From Rothia mucilaginosa (lineage in GTDB: Bacteria; Actinomycetota; Actinomycetes; Actinomycetales; Micrococcaceae), in assembly GCF_001548235.1 (NCBI RefSeq), contig NZ_AP014938.1, positions 248,001 to 312,000 of the forward strand: a stretch of DNA of 64,000 nt. The letters are read 5' to 3'. Every line of letters begins with the position of its first letter. Position 1 is the stretch's first letter. Positions 18,524 to 27,691 of the stretch are shown one piece after another. A program made the position numbers and the translations under genes. Below the pieces are notes generated by a model, which was not told where the DNA came from, made no database searches, and saw only the letters and a list, made by a program, of their open reading frames with translations.

Positions 18524-19936
18524 CTATTCCTTATTGTGGCTCTTTTCTTCGATATTCTTCTCTTCGATATTCTTCTCAGGCGCGGTGACTCCGGAGGCTG
18601 GTTTGAGGCTTTCCTGCGAGTACTTGCGGTGAATGGCGTCCATGACGTGCTCCACCTCGGACCATCTGCCGCTTTTCACGAGGCGAGCACCAGACCCCAG
18701 GCTATTGCCCGCTCCCCCGCCGCCTCGTTGCACAGAGACAGTTTGTGCAGAGGCGGTTTGTGCAGAGGCGGTTTGTGCGGAGCGTGAGCTTGCCCCACTC
18801 TCGATGGAATCGAAGAGGGTTTGTTGCACCCCGTCTTCTGCGCGGGCGAGCTTTTCGGCGCGCACTCCGATAAGTCGCAGGGCGCGGGGCGCATCCTGCC
18901 CTACCAAGATTCCATCTGCGCGCAGTGCTTCCAACGCCAAGGAGGCAATCTGCATGCCGGAGTCCACGGGTACGTTCAGGGCAATAGCGCGGGTATGCGT
19001 TTCGAAGGTGCTGTAGCGGATTTTGAGACTGAGCCCGCCGGCGAGTTTCCCTGCGGTGCGCAGGCGCTTTCCCAGCTTGAGACTCAGCTCCCGAATAGCA
19101 GCACTAATCTCCCGGGCATCGGTCGTATCCGTCTCGAAGGTGTGCTCGCCACCCATGCTTTTCTCTTCGCGTTCGGTGATCACGGGGCGCTCGTCAATGC
19201 CGCGCGCCATGGCCCAGAGGTGCTCGCCCTGGGCGGTGCCGAAGCGTTCTTTGAACCAGTCCAGGCTCATGGACCTCATCTGGGCGATGGTGTGAATACC
19301 GTATCGGGAGAGCTGCTCGGTGCTTTTCGCGCCCACTCCCCACAGGTCGGAAACTTTTCTCGGGTCAAGAAATTCTTGAACGCGCTCGGGCGGGATGACC
19401 CACAGCCCGTTCGGTTTACTACCGGTGGAGGCCATTTTGGCGAGCAGTTTATTGGGCGCAACCCCCGCGGAGGAAGGCAGGGAGAGTTCCTGGGCGATGC
19501 GGTCGCGAGCGCACTGCGCCAGGGCGACGGGGTCTTGACCGTGTAGGTAGGCGCCGGTTAGGTCCACGAAGGCTTCATCCACGCTGACCTGCTCAACGTA
19601 GGGGCTCAGATCGTTCAGGATTGCCATGACGGCGCGGGAGTAGTGCCGGTAGTCGCCGCGCAGCGGCAGGACGGTGGCGTTGGGGCTGAGGTTCCGGGCG
19701 CGGCTGAGCGGCATGCCGGAGCGCACTCCGTGGGCGCGTGCCTCGTAGGAGGCGGAGCAGACGACCGAACGGGGCCCCAGGGGTGCCACGATGATGGGTT
19801 CGCCGCGCAGGGCGGGGTTTTCGAGGAGTTCGACGTTGACGAAGAAGGCATCCATGTCCAGGTGCATAATGACGCGGCCATTCCTTGCACCACTGTTCCT
19901 CGCACCGCTATTCTTGCCGGTTCGCGTCTGCCCCAT
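18524..19936 (-). CDS. dinB: Y-family DNA polymerase IV
   Basis: DinB is a low-fidelity translesion polymerase. Of 470 residues, HLDMDAFFVNVE (25-36) supplies the first metal-binding aspartates and VSVDEAFVDLTG the second acidic pair. The thumb and little-finger regions follow, and QQTLFD near the C-terminus fits the QxxLF clamp-binding motif. ATG at 19936 follows GAGAGGAGG; an upstream in-frame start at 19966 is less likely. Three separate stretches are 15-bp in-frame tandem repeats: SGARN near the N-terminus (19880-19917), SAQTA (18739-18782) and EEKNI at the C-terminus (18543-18577). They lie outside the catalytic core and may vary between strains. Confidence 0.94.
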   Translation of the reverse strand: MGQTRTGKNSGARNSGARNGRVIMHLDMDAFFVNVELLENPALRGEPIIVAPLGPRSVVCSASYEARAHGVRSGMPLSRARNLSPNATVLPLRGDYRHYSRAVMAILNDLSPYVEQVSVDEAFVDLTGAYLHGQDPVALAQCARDRIAQELSLPSSAGVAPNKLLAKMASTGSKPNGLWVIPPERVQEFLDPRKVSDLWGVGAKSTEQLSRYGIHTIAQMRSMSLDWFKERFGTAQGEHLWAMARGIDERPVITEREEKSMGGEHTFETDTTDAREISAAIRELSLKLGKRLRTAGKLAGGLSLKIRYSTFETHTRAIALNVPVDSGMQIASLALEALRADGILVGQDAPRALRLIGVRAEKLARAEDGVQQTLFDSIESGASSRSAQTASAQTASAQTVSVQRGGGGAGNSLGSGARLVKSGRWSEVEHVMDAIHRKYSQESLKPASGVTAPEKNIEEKNIEEKSHNKE

Positions 19937-20121
19937 GTCGCCTCCTCTCATAGCTTCTACGCCCACCTACCGAAAATATAGCACATTTCTACGAAAAATA
20001 GAGGCAATATATCGTAAACGTGTTCGTAAATGCGTTCTCTTGGGCTTTTCTCCACTAAGCTAGAAGAAGTGCACACCGCACCCCATCAGGACCGTACACA
20101 GCGACCTTCAGCGAGGATAGT

Positions 20122-21354
20122 ATGACTCCCCCTTCTCCTTCCGGAGCACCCACTCCCCAGGCGACCGAGAGCCTCACCGTAGCGGCGCCGAATATCCCGG
20201 CGGCTTCTGCGCACCTTGCTGAGCGTATTGCTGAAGAGCAGCGAGCCTACCTGCACGCTTTTGACACTCTCATGGCTGAGTTTTTTACCCGCCAGCGCGA
20301 GCTGCTCGAGGGCATTTCTGCCGAAACTCTACCCCTGCTGGAGGCTATTGAGTCCCTCTCCACCGGCGGCAAGCGCCTGCGTGCCCTGCTGAGCTACTGG
20401 GGTTGGCGAGGTGCGGGCGGCGCACCCGTAACCGAGGACCGCGCATCCTGGTCTATTGTGAAGGCAGGCATGGCGGTGGAGCTGTTCCAGACCTCCGCGC
20501 TGATTCACGACGACATTATCGACCGCTCCGATACCCGCCGCGGCGCACCCTCCGTGCACAAGCGTTTCGAGGCGGCGCACGAGCAGAATAGCTGGCGCGG
20601 TGATGCTTTCAACTACGGTCTGACCGGCGGTATTCTTGCCGGTGATCTGACCCTGGCGTGGTCTGCGGAGGTTTTCGCGTCCCTGGGTGAGGGAGCGATT
20701 TATGGCGCCCCCGCGCGCACTATTTTTGACCGGATGCGCACCGAGGTTCTGGCGGGTCAGTACCTGGACGTCTACTCCGAGGTTCTCGAAACCGAGGACG
20801 CTCAGGCGGCTCTGCAGCGTGCCCTGAACGTGATTCGTTTCAAGTCCGCCAAGTACTCGTGCGAGCACCCCTTCACGATTGGTGGCGCTCTGGCTCTGCA
20901 GGCTACCGCGCTGGAGAACGGCGCCGGTGCCGTGAGCGAGCAGCACCCGGTACTTGTCGGTTACCGCGCGTTCGGTCTGCCGCTGGGTGAGGGCTTCCAG
21001 CTGCGTGATGACGAGCTGGGCGTCTTCGGTCAGCCCGAGGTGACCGGTAAGCCCGCCGGCGATGATCTGCGTGAGGGTAAGCGTACCGTCTTGGTGGCGC
21101 TCACCTCCGCCGCCCTCGACGAAAAGGATGCGACGCTTCTGCACAATAGTTTGGGCAACCCCGAGCTGAGCGATGAGCAGGTGGAGCGTATCCGCGAGCT
21201 GATGGTTTCTTCGGGGGCTTTTGCCAAGCATGAGCAGCTGATTGAGCAGAAGTCTCAGGCTGTGTTTGAGGCGCTGGAGGCGATGAACCTGGACGAGCTG
21301 GCGCACGCGGCGCTGACCGATATTGTGGGCCGTGCGCTACGCCGTAAGGCATAG
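20122..21354 (+). CDS. Polyprenyl (geranylgeranyl-type) diphosphate synthase
   Basis: Trans-prenyltransferase that condenses isopentenyl diphosphate with allylic diphosphates. The 410-residue protein has the substrate-binding GGKRLRALL (about 82-90), the first aspartate-rich motif DDIID (130-134) and a second motif LRDDELGVFG near 297. Residues before the first motif (LFQTSALIHDD) set chain length, which I cannot deduce reliably. M. tuberculosis has idsA2 (Rv2173) in the equivalent spot beside Rv2175c and pknL. It is divergent from dinB across 185 AT-rich bases that should hold both promoters. Confidence 0.92.
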   Translation: MTPPSPSGAPTPQATESLTVAAPNIPAASAHLAERIAEEQRAYLHAFDTLMAEFFTRQRELLEGISAETLPLLEAIESLSTGGKRLRALLSYWGWRGAGGAPVTEDRASWSIVKAGMAVELFQTSALIHDDIIDRSDTRRGAPSVHKRFEAAHEQNSWRGDAFNYGLTGGILAGDLTLAWSAEVFASLGEGAIYGAPARTIFDRMRTEVLAGQYLDVYSEVLETEDAQAALQRALNVIRFKSAKYSCEHPFTIGGALALQATALENGAGAVSEQHPVLVGYRAFGLPLGEGFQLRDDELGVFGQPEVTGKPAGDDLREGKRTVLVALTSAALDEKDATLLHNSLGNPELSDEQVERIRELMVSSGAFAKHEQLIEQKSQAVFEALEAMNLDELAHAALTDIVGRALRRKA

Positions 21355-21383
21355 AAGGTCACTACAGTTATAGACGTTAAATA

Positions 21384-21417
21384 GTTGAGGCGGCATACCG
21401 GAGTATGCCGCCTCAAC
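21384..21417. terminator. Bidirectional terminator between prenyl synthase and Rv2175c-like gene
   Basis: Perfect 15-bp stem GTTGAGGCGGCATAC with a four-base loop, placed between two convergent genes. T-runs are weak on both sides, but the position and stem strength support termination for both. Confidence 0.7.
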
Positions 21418-21472
21418 GTATTTAGCTATAGTGCCGGACCGCTATTACCAAGCTGGTATCACCAAGTAGGTA

Positions 21473-21841
21473 CTACCAAGCCAGTGCCTGCGCACGGCGA
21501 CGGATTTCAGTCTTACGACCGTCGATCAGTGCGTCGATGGGACGGCCGGGCAGGGACTCGTCGTTGGTGTACAGCCACACGATGGCTTCTTCATCGCTGA
21601 AGCCGGAATCCTTCAGGACCACGAGGGTGCCCTTGAGAGATTCGAGAACTCGCGAACCGTTCAGGAACAGTGCGGGTACCTTGCGCACGTTGGTTTCCGG
21701 GTCGCGCAGCGCGATGAGCGTACCGTCAGAAATCAGGTTGTGTACGCGGGTCACCTTCAGGTCGAGGGCCTGCGCAATTTCGGGGATAGTTACCCAATCG
21801 CCGACGAGGGCGAAGGTCTGAGCAATATTTTCGTTAGTCAC
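21473..21841 (-). CDS. Rv2175c-family DNA-binding protein
   Basis: A 122-residue winged-helix protein. The N-terminal half has a MerR/excisionase-like helix-turn-helix (VTIPEIAQALDLKVTRVHNL, about 17-36) and a wing (SDGTLIALRDPETN). The C-terminal half, with GFSDEEAIVWLYTNDESLPGR, is diagnostic of the Rv2175c family. In M. tuberculosis, Rv2175c is a substrate of the adjacent kinase PknL, whose phosphorylation lowers DNA binding. The same divergent pair is seen here, with a PknL-like gene starting about 230 bases away. Targets are unknown. Confidence 0.88.
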   Translation of the reverse strand: MTNENIAQTFALVGDWVTIPEIAQALDLKVTRVHNLISDGTLIALRDPETNVRKVPALFLNGSRVLESLKGTLVVLKDSGFSDEEAIVWLYTNDESLPGRPIDALIDGRKTEIRRRAQALAW

Positions 21842-22074
21842 CTTTTAAGAGTGCCAGAGCTGGCACGTATTTACCACTTTTGACCCGCCGCGCTTTCGGT
21901 GCCCCTCCCGGTTTCTTTCGTTATAGTGTGCTGCCGCGGTTCGTGAGGCGGAGTCGGGTCCGTGAGGTGGGGCCGGGTCCGCCGGCTTTTTGTAAGAGTT
22001 CGCTGAGTGTTCACCTGCCAGGCCCCCTGTGGCATCGCGTCTCTCCAGGTGGGCGGGCTAAAATGTTGAGACGT

Positions 22075-23808
22075 ATGAATACTCCCAGCCCACGCCGGAT
22101 TTCTCCCGTGAACCCTCGTTCTTCTTCTAATACTTCTGTTCCTCCCGCCACTCGTCCCGCTGCCCCCGATACCTCTATCGGTTCTTCGCAGTGGCTCAGT
22201 GGCGCCATTATTGAGGGTCACTACCAGGTGGGTTCGCTCATTGGCCGCGGCGGCATGAGCGAGGTCTATTATGCGCTGGACCTGTGGTCGAATAACCCGG
22301 TCGCACTCAAGGTTCTCTCCCCTGCTCTGGCCGAGGATGCGGCAAACCGCCAGAAGTTCCACCGTGAAGAGCGTTCGATGCGCCAGGTGGGTGGCGGCGG
22401 ACATACGGTGGGCGTGATCTCTTCGGGTACCGAATATTTTTCGGGTCAGATGGTCATGTACATCGTCTTGGAGTATGTGCACGGCTGCACCCTGAGTCAG
22501 CTGTTGCGTGTGCGTAATGCCCTGTCCCTGGGTGAGGCTCTGGATATCCTCATTCCGGTGGTGGAGGCGCTCTCGGAGGTGCACGCGAACCGCTACCTGC
22601 ACGGCGATATTAAGCCGGGCAATATTCTGCTGGACGCTAACGGCCAGGTGAAGCTCACGGACTTCGGTCTTTCCCGCCGTGATGATCAGGTGGATGCGGG
22701 CGCCCCCATGGGTACCCCCGCTTACGTTGCACCGGAGGTCCTGGACCCGAAGGTGAAGGTCGGAGCTCAGGCTGATATTTTTGCGCTCGGTGTGATGATG
22801 TACCGCATGCTTTCAGGTCGTCTGCCCTTTGTGGGTCTGGAGAATGACCAGCAGGTGCTCTACCACAACGCCAACATTGAGATGCCCGCGCTGACCGATG
22901 TGGCGCCGGGTGCAGACCGCGACATTGCGGGGCTGATTTCGTGGTGTACCCGCAAGCAGCCTCACGCCCGCCCGGAGGATGCGACCGAGCTGTTTACGGC
23001 TCTGCTGGAGATTTCTGAGTCGTTGGGTGAGTCTGAGCGTGCTTGGCGTGCCCCCTCGTGCCCGGAGCCGGAGCTTCCTCTATGGGAGGCTGTTGCCGAT
23101 ATTGCGGAGCGTAGCGGTGCCGCGCAGATGGTGCGTAACACCCCGATTAGCGCGTTTAGCGATGCCCGCGATCTACTCGCCTACGATGTCTACTCCCCCG
23201 ACAGCCTCGTGTACGATGCCTCGACGGCGGGTCAGGGCGTGCACCTTGCCGACGTGGACGCTGAGGACTCCGTGCTGAACCGCCAGGGCATTCCGCCGCT
23301 GGTGAGTTCCGCCTCCGATGATGACGACTCTGACGCTGACCAGGAGCAAGACGGCGTAACGGGTAAACCCGGTAAGCGAGGCCTGGGCTCGTTCATGGGC
23401 CGCCGCGCATCCGCTGCGAAGAGCCCGCTGACTCAGTCCGTTGGCATTGGCCCGCAGACGGAGCAGGAGTTCATCTCGGCTCACGGTGAGTACGCCCCGA
23501 TCCATGCCGAGCGTTCGTTGAGCCCCTCGGGTTCGCGCCGTTCGAAGGCTAAGGGGGCGGCGAGCACTTCTGAGGCTTCAACGGCTGAGGAGACCGCTTC
23601 TTCTCAGGATTCCGAGCAGTCTTCGCAGAAGGATCCTCGCCTACCCGCCAAGCAGTTTAGGACTCCGCCTTCCGGTATGGCGGTGGGCGGTTGGGCTCTG
23701 GTGCTGATTCTGCTGGGTATGGGTTCGAGCTTTACCGGTTGGTGGCTTGCGACCTCGCTGGTGCAGTCGCAGTGGTGGCGCAATATTGAGGCGTTCCTGA
23801 CCTTCTAG
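22075..23808 (+). CDS. Membrane Ser/Thr protein kinase, PknL-like
   Basis: Hanks-type kinase of 577 residues. Visible are the glycine loop GRGGMSEVY (57-65), lysine of VALKVL (79), catalytic loop HGDIKPGN (176-183), DFG (196-198) and the APE-type VAPEV. The usual HRD arginine is glycine, so this is a non-RD kinase. After the kinase domain comes a 250-residue acidic, Ser-rich linker and one membrane segment near the C-terminus (WALVLILLGMGSSFTGWW). There are no PASTA repeats. The start is uncertain: ATG at 22075 or 22063. TAAAAT at 22059-22064 could be a -10 box, giving a nearly leaderless transcript. Adjacency to the Rv2175c-like gene supports the PknL comparison. Confidence 0.88.
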   Translation: MNTPSPRRISPVNPRSSSNTSVPPATRPAAPDTSIGSSQWLSGAIIEGHYQVGSLIGRGGMSEVYYALDLWSNNPVALKVLSPALAEDAANRQKFHREERSMRQVGGGGHTVGVISSGTEYFSGQMVMYIVLEYVHGCTLSQLLRVRNALSLGEALDILIPVVEALSEVHANRYLHGDIKPGNILLDANGQVKLTDFGLSRRDDQVDAGAPMGTPAYVAPEVLDPKVKVGAQADIFALGVMMYRMLSGRLPFVGLENDQQVLYHNANIEMPALTDVAPGADRDIAGLISWCTRKQPHARPEDATELFTALLEISESLGESERAWRAPSCPEPELPLWEAVADIAERSGAAQMVRNTPISAFSDARDLLAYDVYSPDSLVYDASTAGQGVHLADVDAEDSVLNRQGIPPLVSSASDDDDSDADQEQDGVTGKPGKRGLGSFMGRRASAAKSPLTQSVGIGPQTEQEFISAHGEYAPIHAERSLSPSGSRRSKAKGAASTSEASTAEETASSQDSEQSSQKDPRLPAKQFRTPPSGMAVGGWALVLILLGMGSSFTGWWLATSLVQSQWWRNIEAFLTF

Positions 23809-23882
23809 CGCCCTGATCGTCTAGCGCCTGTAGTGCCGCTCTTCTGCCGCGCCATTCTTTTGCCGAGTGCAGGTTAAACGCA

Positions 23883-23925
23883 AATGCCCGGGTCTTCATC
23901 CTTGTCAGGTGAAGACCCGGGCATT
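23883..23925. terminator. Bidirectional terminator between kinase and DAHP synthase genes
   Basis: A 16-bp stem AATGCCCGGGTCTTCA with an 11-base loop, between convergent genes. It is the only structure in the 167-base gap. Confidence 0.75.
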
Positions 23926-23975
23926 GTCGTGTCTACTACTCCCTACCGCCTATCGCGGCGAACAGCGTAAGCGTT

Positions 23976-25340
23976 TTATGCGCGGTTCTTGAGGTACTCG
24001 GAGACCAGGAACGCGATTTCCAGGGACTGCGAGTGGTTCAGACGCGGGTCGCACAGGGACTCGTAGCGGTCAGCCAGTGCTGCCTCGTCGATGGCGTCGG
24101 AGCCGCCCAGGCATTCGGTCACGTCGTCGCCGGTCATTTCTACGTGGATACCGCCGGGGAACGAGCCCAGCGCCTCGTGCACCTCGAAGAAGCCGCGAAC
24201 CTCGTCGAGCACGTCGTCGAAGCGGCGGGTCTTGTAGCCGGAGGGCACAGAGATGGTGTTGCCGTGCATCGGGTCGGTAACCCAGACGACCTTCGCGCCT
24301 TCAGCCTGCACGCCCTCAACGATCGCGGGCAGCTTCTCGCGGATGTTCTTCGCACCCATGCGGGTGATGAAGGTCAGGCGGCCGGGCTCGCGGTTCGGGT
24401 CGAGCTTGTCGATCAGTGCGAGTGCGTCCTCTGCGGTGGTGCTGGGGCCCAGCTTCACGCCGATGGGGTTGCGGACCTTGGAGAGGAAGTCGACGTGTGC
24501 ATCGTCGACGCCGCGGGTGCGCTCGCCAATCCACAGGAAGTGTGCGGAGGTGTCGTAGGGCAGCTGGGTGCGCGAGTCGATGCGGGTGAGGGCACGCTCG
24601 TAGTCCAGCACGAGCGCCTCGTGGCCGACGTACAGGTCGGTGGTCTTGAGCGCTTCGAAGTTAACGCCGCAGGCTTCCATGAACTTGAGGGCGCGGCCGA
24701 TTTCGCTGGCGGTCTCCTCGTAGCGCTCGTGCGCGGGGTTGGAGGTGAAGCCGCGGTTCCACTGGTGCACGGCGCGCAGGTCTGCGAAGCCGCCCTTGGT
24801 GAAGGCGCGCACCAGGTTCAGGGTGGAGGCGCTGGTGTGGTAGCCGCGCAGCATGCGCTTGGGGTCGTGTACGCGGGCTTCGGGGGTGAAGTCAAAACCA
24901 TTGACGGTTTCACCGCGGAAGGAGGGCAGGGTGACGTCGCCGCGGGTTTCCATGTCTGCGGAACGGGGCTTGGAGAACTGACCCGCCATGCGGCCCATCT
25001 TCACCACGGGCATGGAGGCGCCGTAGGTGAGCACTGCAGACATCTGCAGGATGGTCTTGACGCGGCCGGAGATCTTGTCGGCGGTTGCGCCCGCGAAGGT
25101 TTCTGCGCAGTCGCCGCCCTGCAGGAGGAATGCGCGACCTTCAGCAACCTCACCGAGTGCCTGGCGCATAGCGTCGACCTCACCGGCGAAGACGAGCGGC
25201 GGTACCGAGTTCAGCTCGGCGATGGTGCTCTCAAAATCTTCGTGCTCGCTCCAGGTGGGCTGCTGGTCAATGTGCAGCTGGCGCCAGGTGTCCAGGCCGT
25301 GGTCGGGGGCCTGCGAGGTGCTGAGGTTTTGATTGCTCAT
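23976..25340 (-). CDS. aroG: Class II 3-deoxy-7-phosphoheptulonate (DAHP) synthase
   Basis: First enzyme of the shikimate pathway, joining phosphoenolpyruvate and erythrose 4-phosphate. The 454-residue size and motifs such as FLLQGGDCAETF, RMAGQFSKPRS, FLWIGERTR and WVTDPMHGNT mark the plant/actinobacterial class II (AroG of M. tuberculosis, Rv2178c). I chose ATG at 25340, preceded by GGAGTGAAG, over a GTG two codons earlier. The gene is monocistronic, with about 360 bases to the acyltransferase gene upstream. Feedback control by aromatic amino acids is usual for the class but cannot be read from the sequence. Confidence 0.96.
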   Translation of the reverse strand: MSNQNLSTSQAPDHGLDTWRQLHIDQQPTWSEHEDFESTIAELNSVPPLVFAGEVDAMRQALGEVAEGRAFLLQGGDCAETFAGATADKISGRVKTILQMSAVLTYGASMPVVKMGRMAGQFSKPRSADMETRGDVTLPSFRGETVNGFDFTPEARVHDPKRMLRGYHTSASTLNLVRAFTKGGFADLRAVHQWNRGFTSNPAHERYEETASEIGRALKFMEACGVNFEALKTTDLYVGHEALVLDYERALTRIDSRTQLPYDTSAHFLWIGERTRGVDDAHVDFLSKVRNPIGVKLGPSTTAEDALALIDKLDPNREPGRLTFITRMGAKNIREKLPAIVEGVQAEGAKVVWVTDPMHGNTISVPSGYKTRRFDDVLDEVRGFFEVHEALGSFPGGIHVEMTGDDVTECLGGSDAIDEAALADRYESLCDPRLNHSQSLEIAFLVSEYLKNRA

Positions 25341-25600
25341 CTTCACTCCATCGGGATGGTCTTGTGCGTTTTCTGATTCAGCCCCGTTTCGGGTGCTCGG
25401 CGCACCGTGTATGGCGTGCCAGCTTACGATTTTTCAGGCTGAATAGACCTAATTGTACTCTTGCTTGCTTCAACACCTAACCCCGAGGTCAGGTACATCT
25501 CACATGTTTAGATAGCGTCCCGGTGTCGGTGATAGATGTCGGCGATCAGCGGGTTGATGGGCAGCGGGATAAAAGGAACGGTTGCAGAACGGCAGACGAA

Positions 25601-25633
25601 AGGGCGGGAGGCGGTATGTACGCATCCCGCCCT
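25601..25633 (-). terminator. Hairpin after the acyltransferase gene
   Basis: Nine-base-pair stem AGGGCGGGA/TCCCGCCCT, extended by an inner GCG/CGC pair, about 70 bases downstream of the acyltransferase stop. The trailing T-run is poor (CTTTCGT). The rest of 25,341-25,702 is the DAHP synthase leader and shows no gene. Confidence 0.55.
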
Positions 25634-25702
25634 CTGGCGTATGTGGGCACCCGGGGAGCTGTCCCAGGGAGCTGGAGCTGTCTCAGGGTGCTGTCTCAAT
25701 GT

Positions 25703-26452
25703 TTAGTGCTGCAGGTGTACGACTGCTTCGTCAGCACTCATGTTCTTATCAGCCATGAGCTTCTTAACGCGGTCGGCGTACACGTCCACGTATTCCTGGC
25801 CGCTCAGGGCACGGATCTCGGAGCCAATACGGTCGGCGATTTCACGCTGAACGCGATGGCTCATGTCTGAGCCGTCGGTGTATTCCTCGAAGGTGAGGGG
25901 CTTGCCGATGATGGTGCGCACCCGAATGGGCTTGCCGTCGTGGCGCAGGCGAATACGGTTCGAGCCGGAGGGCTGAATCAGGTCGGTACCAATCTGGCCG
26001 ACGGGCACTACGGGCACGCCTGCTTCAACTGCGAGGCGGGCGACGCCGACCTTGGGGCGGTAGCCTCGTCCGTCGGGGCTACGGGTGCCTTCGGGGTAGA
26101 TGCCGATGACGCCGCCGTCCTTGAGGACCTGCGCGCCGGCGTTGAGGGATTCCTGGCTCTTCTGGCCGCCGGAGCGGTCCATGGGAAGCTGGCCGACTCC
26201 GCGGAAAAATGCCGCCATGGCGCGGCCCTTCACGCCGGGGGTGGTGAAGTAGTCGCTCTTGGCGAGGAAGTTTACGGTGCGAGGCATGGCGAGAGGAATA
26301 AAAATGGAGTCGCAGAATGCCAGGTGGTTGCTGGCGACAATGTAGGGACCCTCGGGCAGATTTTCGAGGCCCACCACGTCATGGTGGTACAGTCCCCGCA
26401 GCAGGGGGGAGCCAAAAATCTTGAGCGTTGAATAGAGGGCGGTGTTAGGCAT
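25703..26452 (-). CDS. 1-acyl-sn-glycerol-3-phosphate acyltransferase (PlsC family)
   Basis: Membrane-associated lysophospholipid acyltransferase of 249 residues, transferring an acyl chain to lysophosphatidate or a related acceptor. The catalytic HX4D is NHLAFCD (42-48), and YPEGTRSPDGRG (119-130) is the phosphate-binding motif. VGQLPMDRSG and VPVVPVGQIGT are further family blocks. M. tuberculosis has an equivalent (Rv2182c) near aroG. It is divergent from the alpha/beta hydrolase gene across about 220 bases. Confidence 0.9.
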   Translation of the reverse strand: MPNTALYSTLKIFGSPLLRGLYHHDVVGLENLPEGPYIVASNHLAFCDSIFIPLAMPRTVNFLAKSDYFTTPGVKGRAMAAFFRGVGQLPMDRSGGQKSQESLNAGAQVLKDGGVIGIYPEGTRSPDGRGYRPKVGVARLAVEAGVPVVPVGQIGTDLIQPSGSNRIRLRHDGKPIRVRTIIGKPLTFEEYTDGSDMSHRVQREIADRIGSEIRALSGQEYVDVYADRVKKLMADKNMSADEAVVHLQH

Positions 26453-26674
26453 GGGGTCTCCTCTCTGAATGTTCCCGGCTCAATTCTAGCGTGTCTGGAG
26501 AGGCGCGAGAGAACGCGCGATAATTAAAGAAAGAGAACGATTTTTCTGCGCACCGGTGTATCGGTGCGCTGGGGGCGATATACCAGCACCGGTGCTGTAT
26601 CCGCGGTAGCCGGTCAGGATACGCTATAGAGCCTCACCTGCACTCATATTCGTGCAGGTTGGCGAAGGAGGACC

Positions 26675-27541
26675 ATGAGCATTTTCGATAACTCGCTGGA
26701 ACCGCTCAAGCGGATGCGCCGCAAGGCTCGCGAGCGCCGGCTTCTTGCGACCCAAAATGTTAAGGATTCCCTGGCGCGTCGTCTCGGGGAAGAGCAGGAT
26801 GCGTTCGATCACTCCCCCGTGTCTTTTACCCCTGATTCGGCGCAGCATCCCGTGGGTATTTTGCTGGTGCATGGTTTTACGGGTTCGCCGCACAGTATGC
26901 GCCCGGTAGCGCAGCGTTTTATGGAGCTCGGCTATGCGGTGGAGATGCCCGTGCTGACTGGTCACGCGACCCGTTGGCAGGATTTGCGTGATAGCACGTA
27001 CCAGCAGTGGCTGGCTTCTGCCGAGCAGGGGTACCGTCGTCTGACCGATCAGGGTCTGCAGGTGGTGGTCATTGGCATGTCCATGGGTGGCACGGTGGCG
27101 ACTCATCTGTCGGCTCGTCTGCCGGTGGTGGGCACGGTGCTGATTAACCCCTATATGGTGGATGTGAACCCGATGATGCGTCACGCCGGTAGGGTCTCGA
27201 AGGTTCTGCCGGTGCTCAAGGCGATTGGTTCCGATATTGCGGTTCCGGGTGTGAATGAGGGCGCTTATTCGCTGGTTCCGACGGCGGCGGTGCATCAGTT
27301 GCATCTTTTGGGTGCTGAGACTCGTGCCCTGATTCCGCAGTTGAAGTCGCCGGTCCTGTATTTGCGTTCACTGGGCGATCATACTGTGTCGGATAGCTCC
27401 CACAAATATTTTCTCGAACATTGTTCAGTTCCTGTAGAATTTAGGTGGCTGACCCGCAGCTACCATGTGGCAACCCTGGACTATGACGCAGAGTATCTGC
27501 TCTCCACCATCCAAGATTTTGTCGCATCCCTAAACCACTAA
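26675..27541 (+). CDS. Alpha/beta-hydrolase (carboxylesterase-like)
   Basis: Serine hydrolase of 288 residues. The oxyanion segment is VHGFTGSPHS (65-74), the nucleophile elbow GMSMGG has Ser136, an acid near LRSLGDHTV is plausible, and HVATLDYD near the C-terminus offers the catalytic histidine. The pattern resembles the Est30/monoacylglycerol lipase group; the substrate is unknown. A strong ribosome-binding site, AAGGAGG, precedes ATG at 26675. It runs in the same direction as the acyl-CoA ligase 150 bases on, which suggests a lipid-linked role. Confidence 0.85.
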   Translation: MSIFDNSLEPLKRMRRKARERRLLATQNVKDSLARRLGEEQDAFDHSPVSFTPDSAQHPVGILLVHGFTGSPHSMRPVAQRFMELGYAVEMPVLTGHATRWQDLRDSTYQQWLASAEQGYRRLTDQGLQVVVIGMSMGGTVATHLSARLPVVGTVLINPYMVDVNPMMRHAGRVSKVLPVLKAIGSDIAVPGVNEGAYSLVPTAAVHQLHLLGAETRALIPQLKSPVLYLRSLGDHTVSDSSHKYFLEHCSVPVEFRWLTRSYHVATLDYDAEYLLSTIQDFVASLNH

Positions 27542-27691
27542 TTCTGCGGCTCCGCTCGCTGCAACTGGCGCAAGCATCACCCGCCGTGGCGAGTAGAACA
27601 GCAGATAGATATTACGGCTCCTCGGGCCATCGAGGGCACCCCGCGGCACCGGATCCGCCACGGGCTCACGCCCTGATTTGAAAGGCGCATT

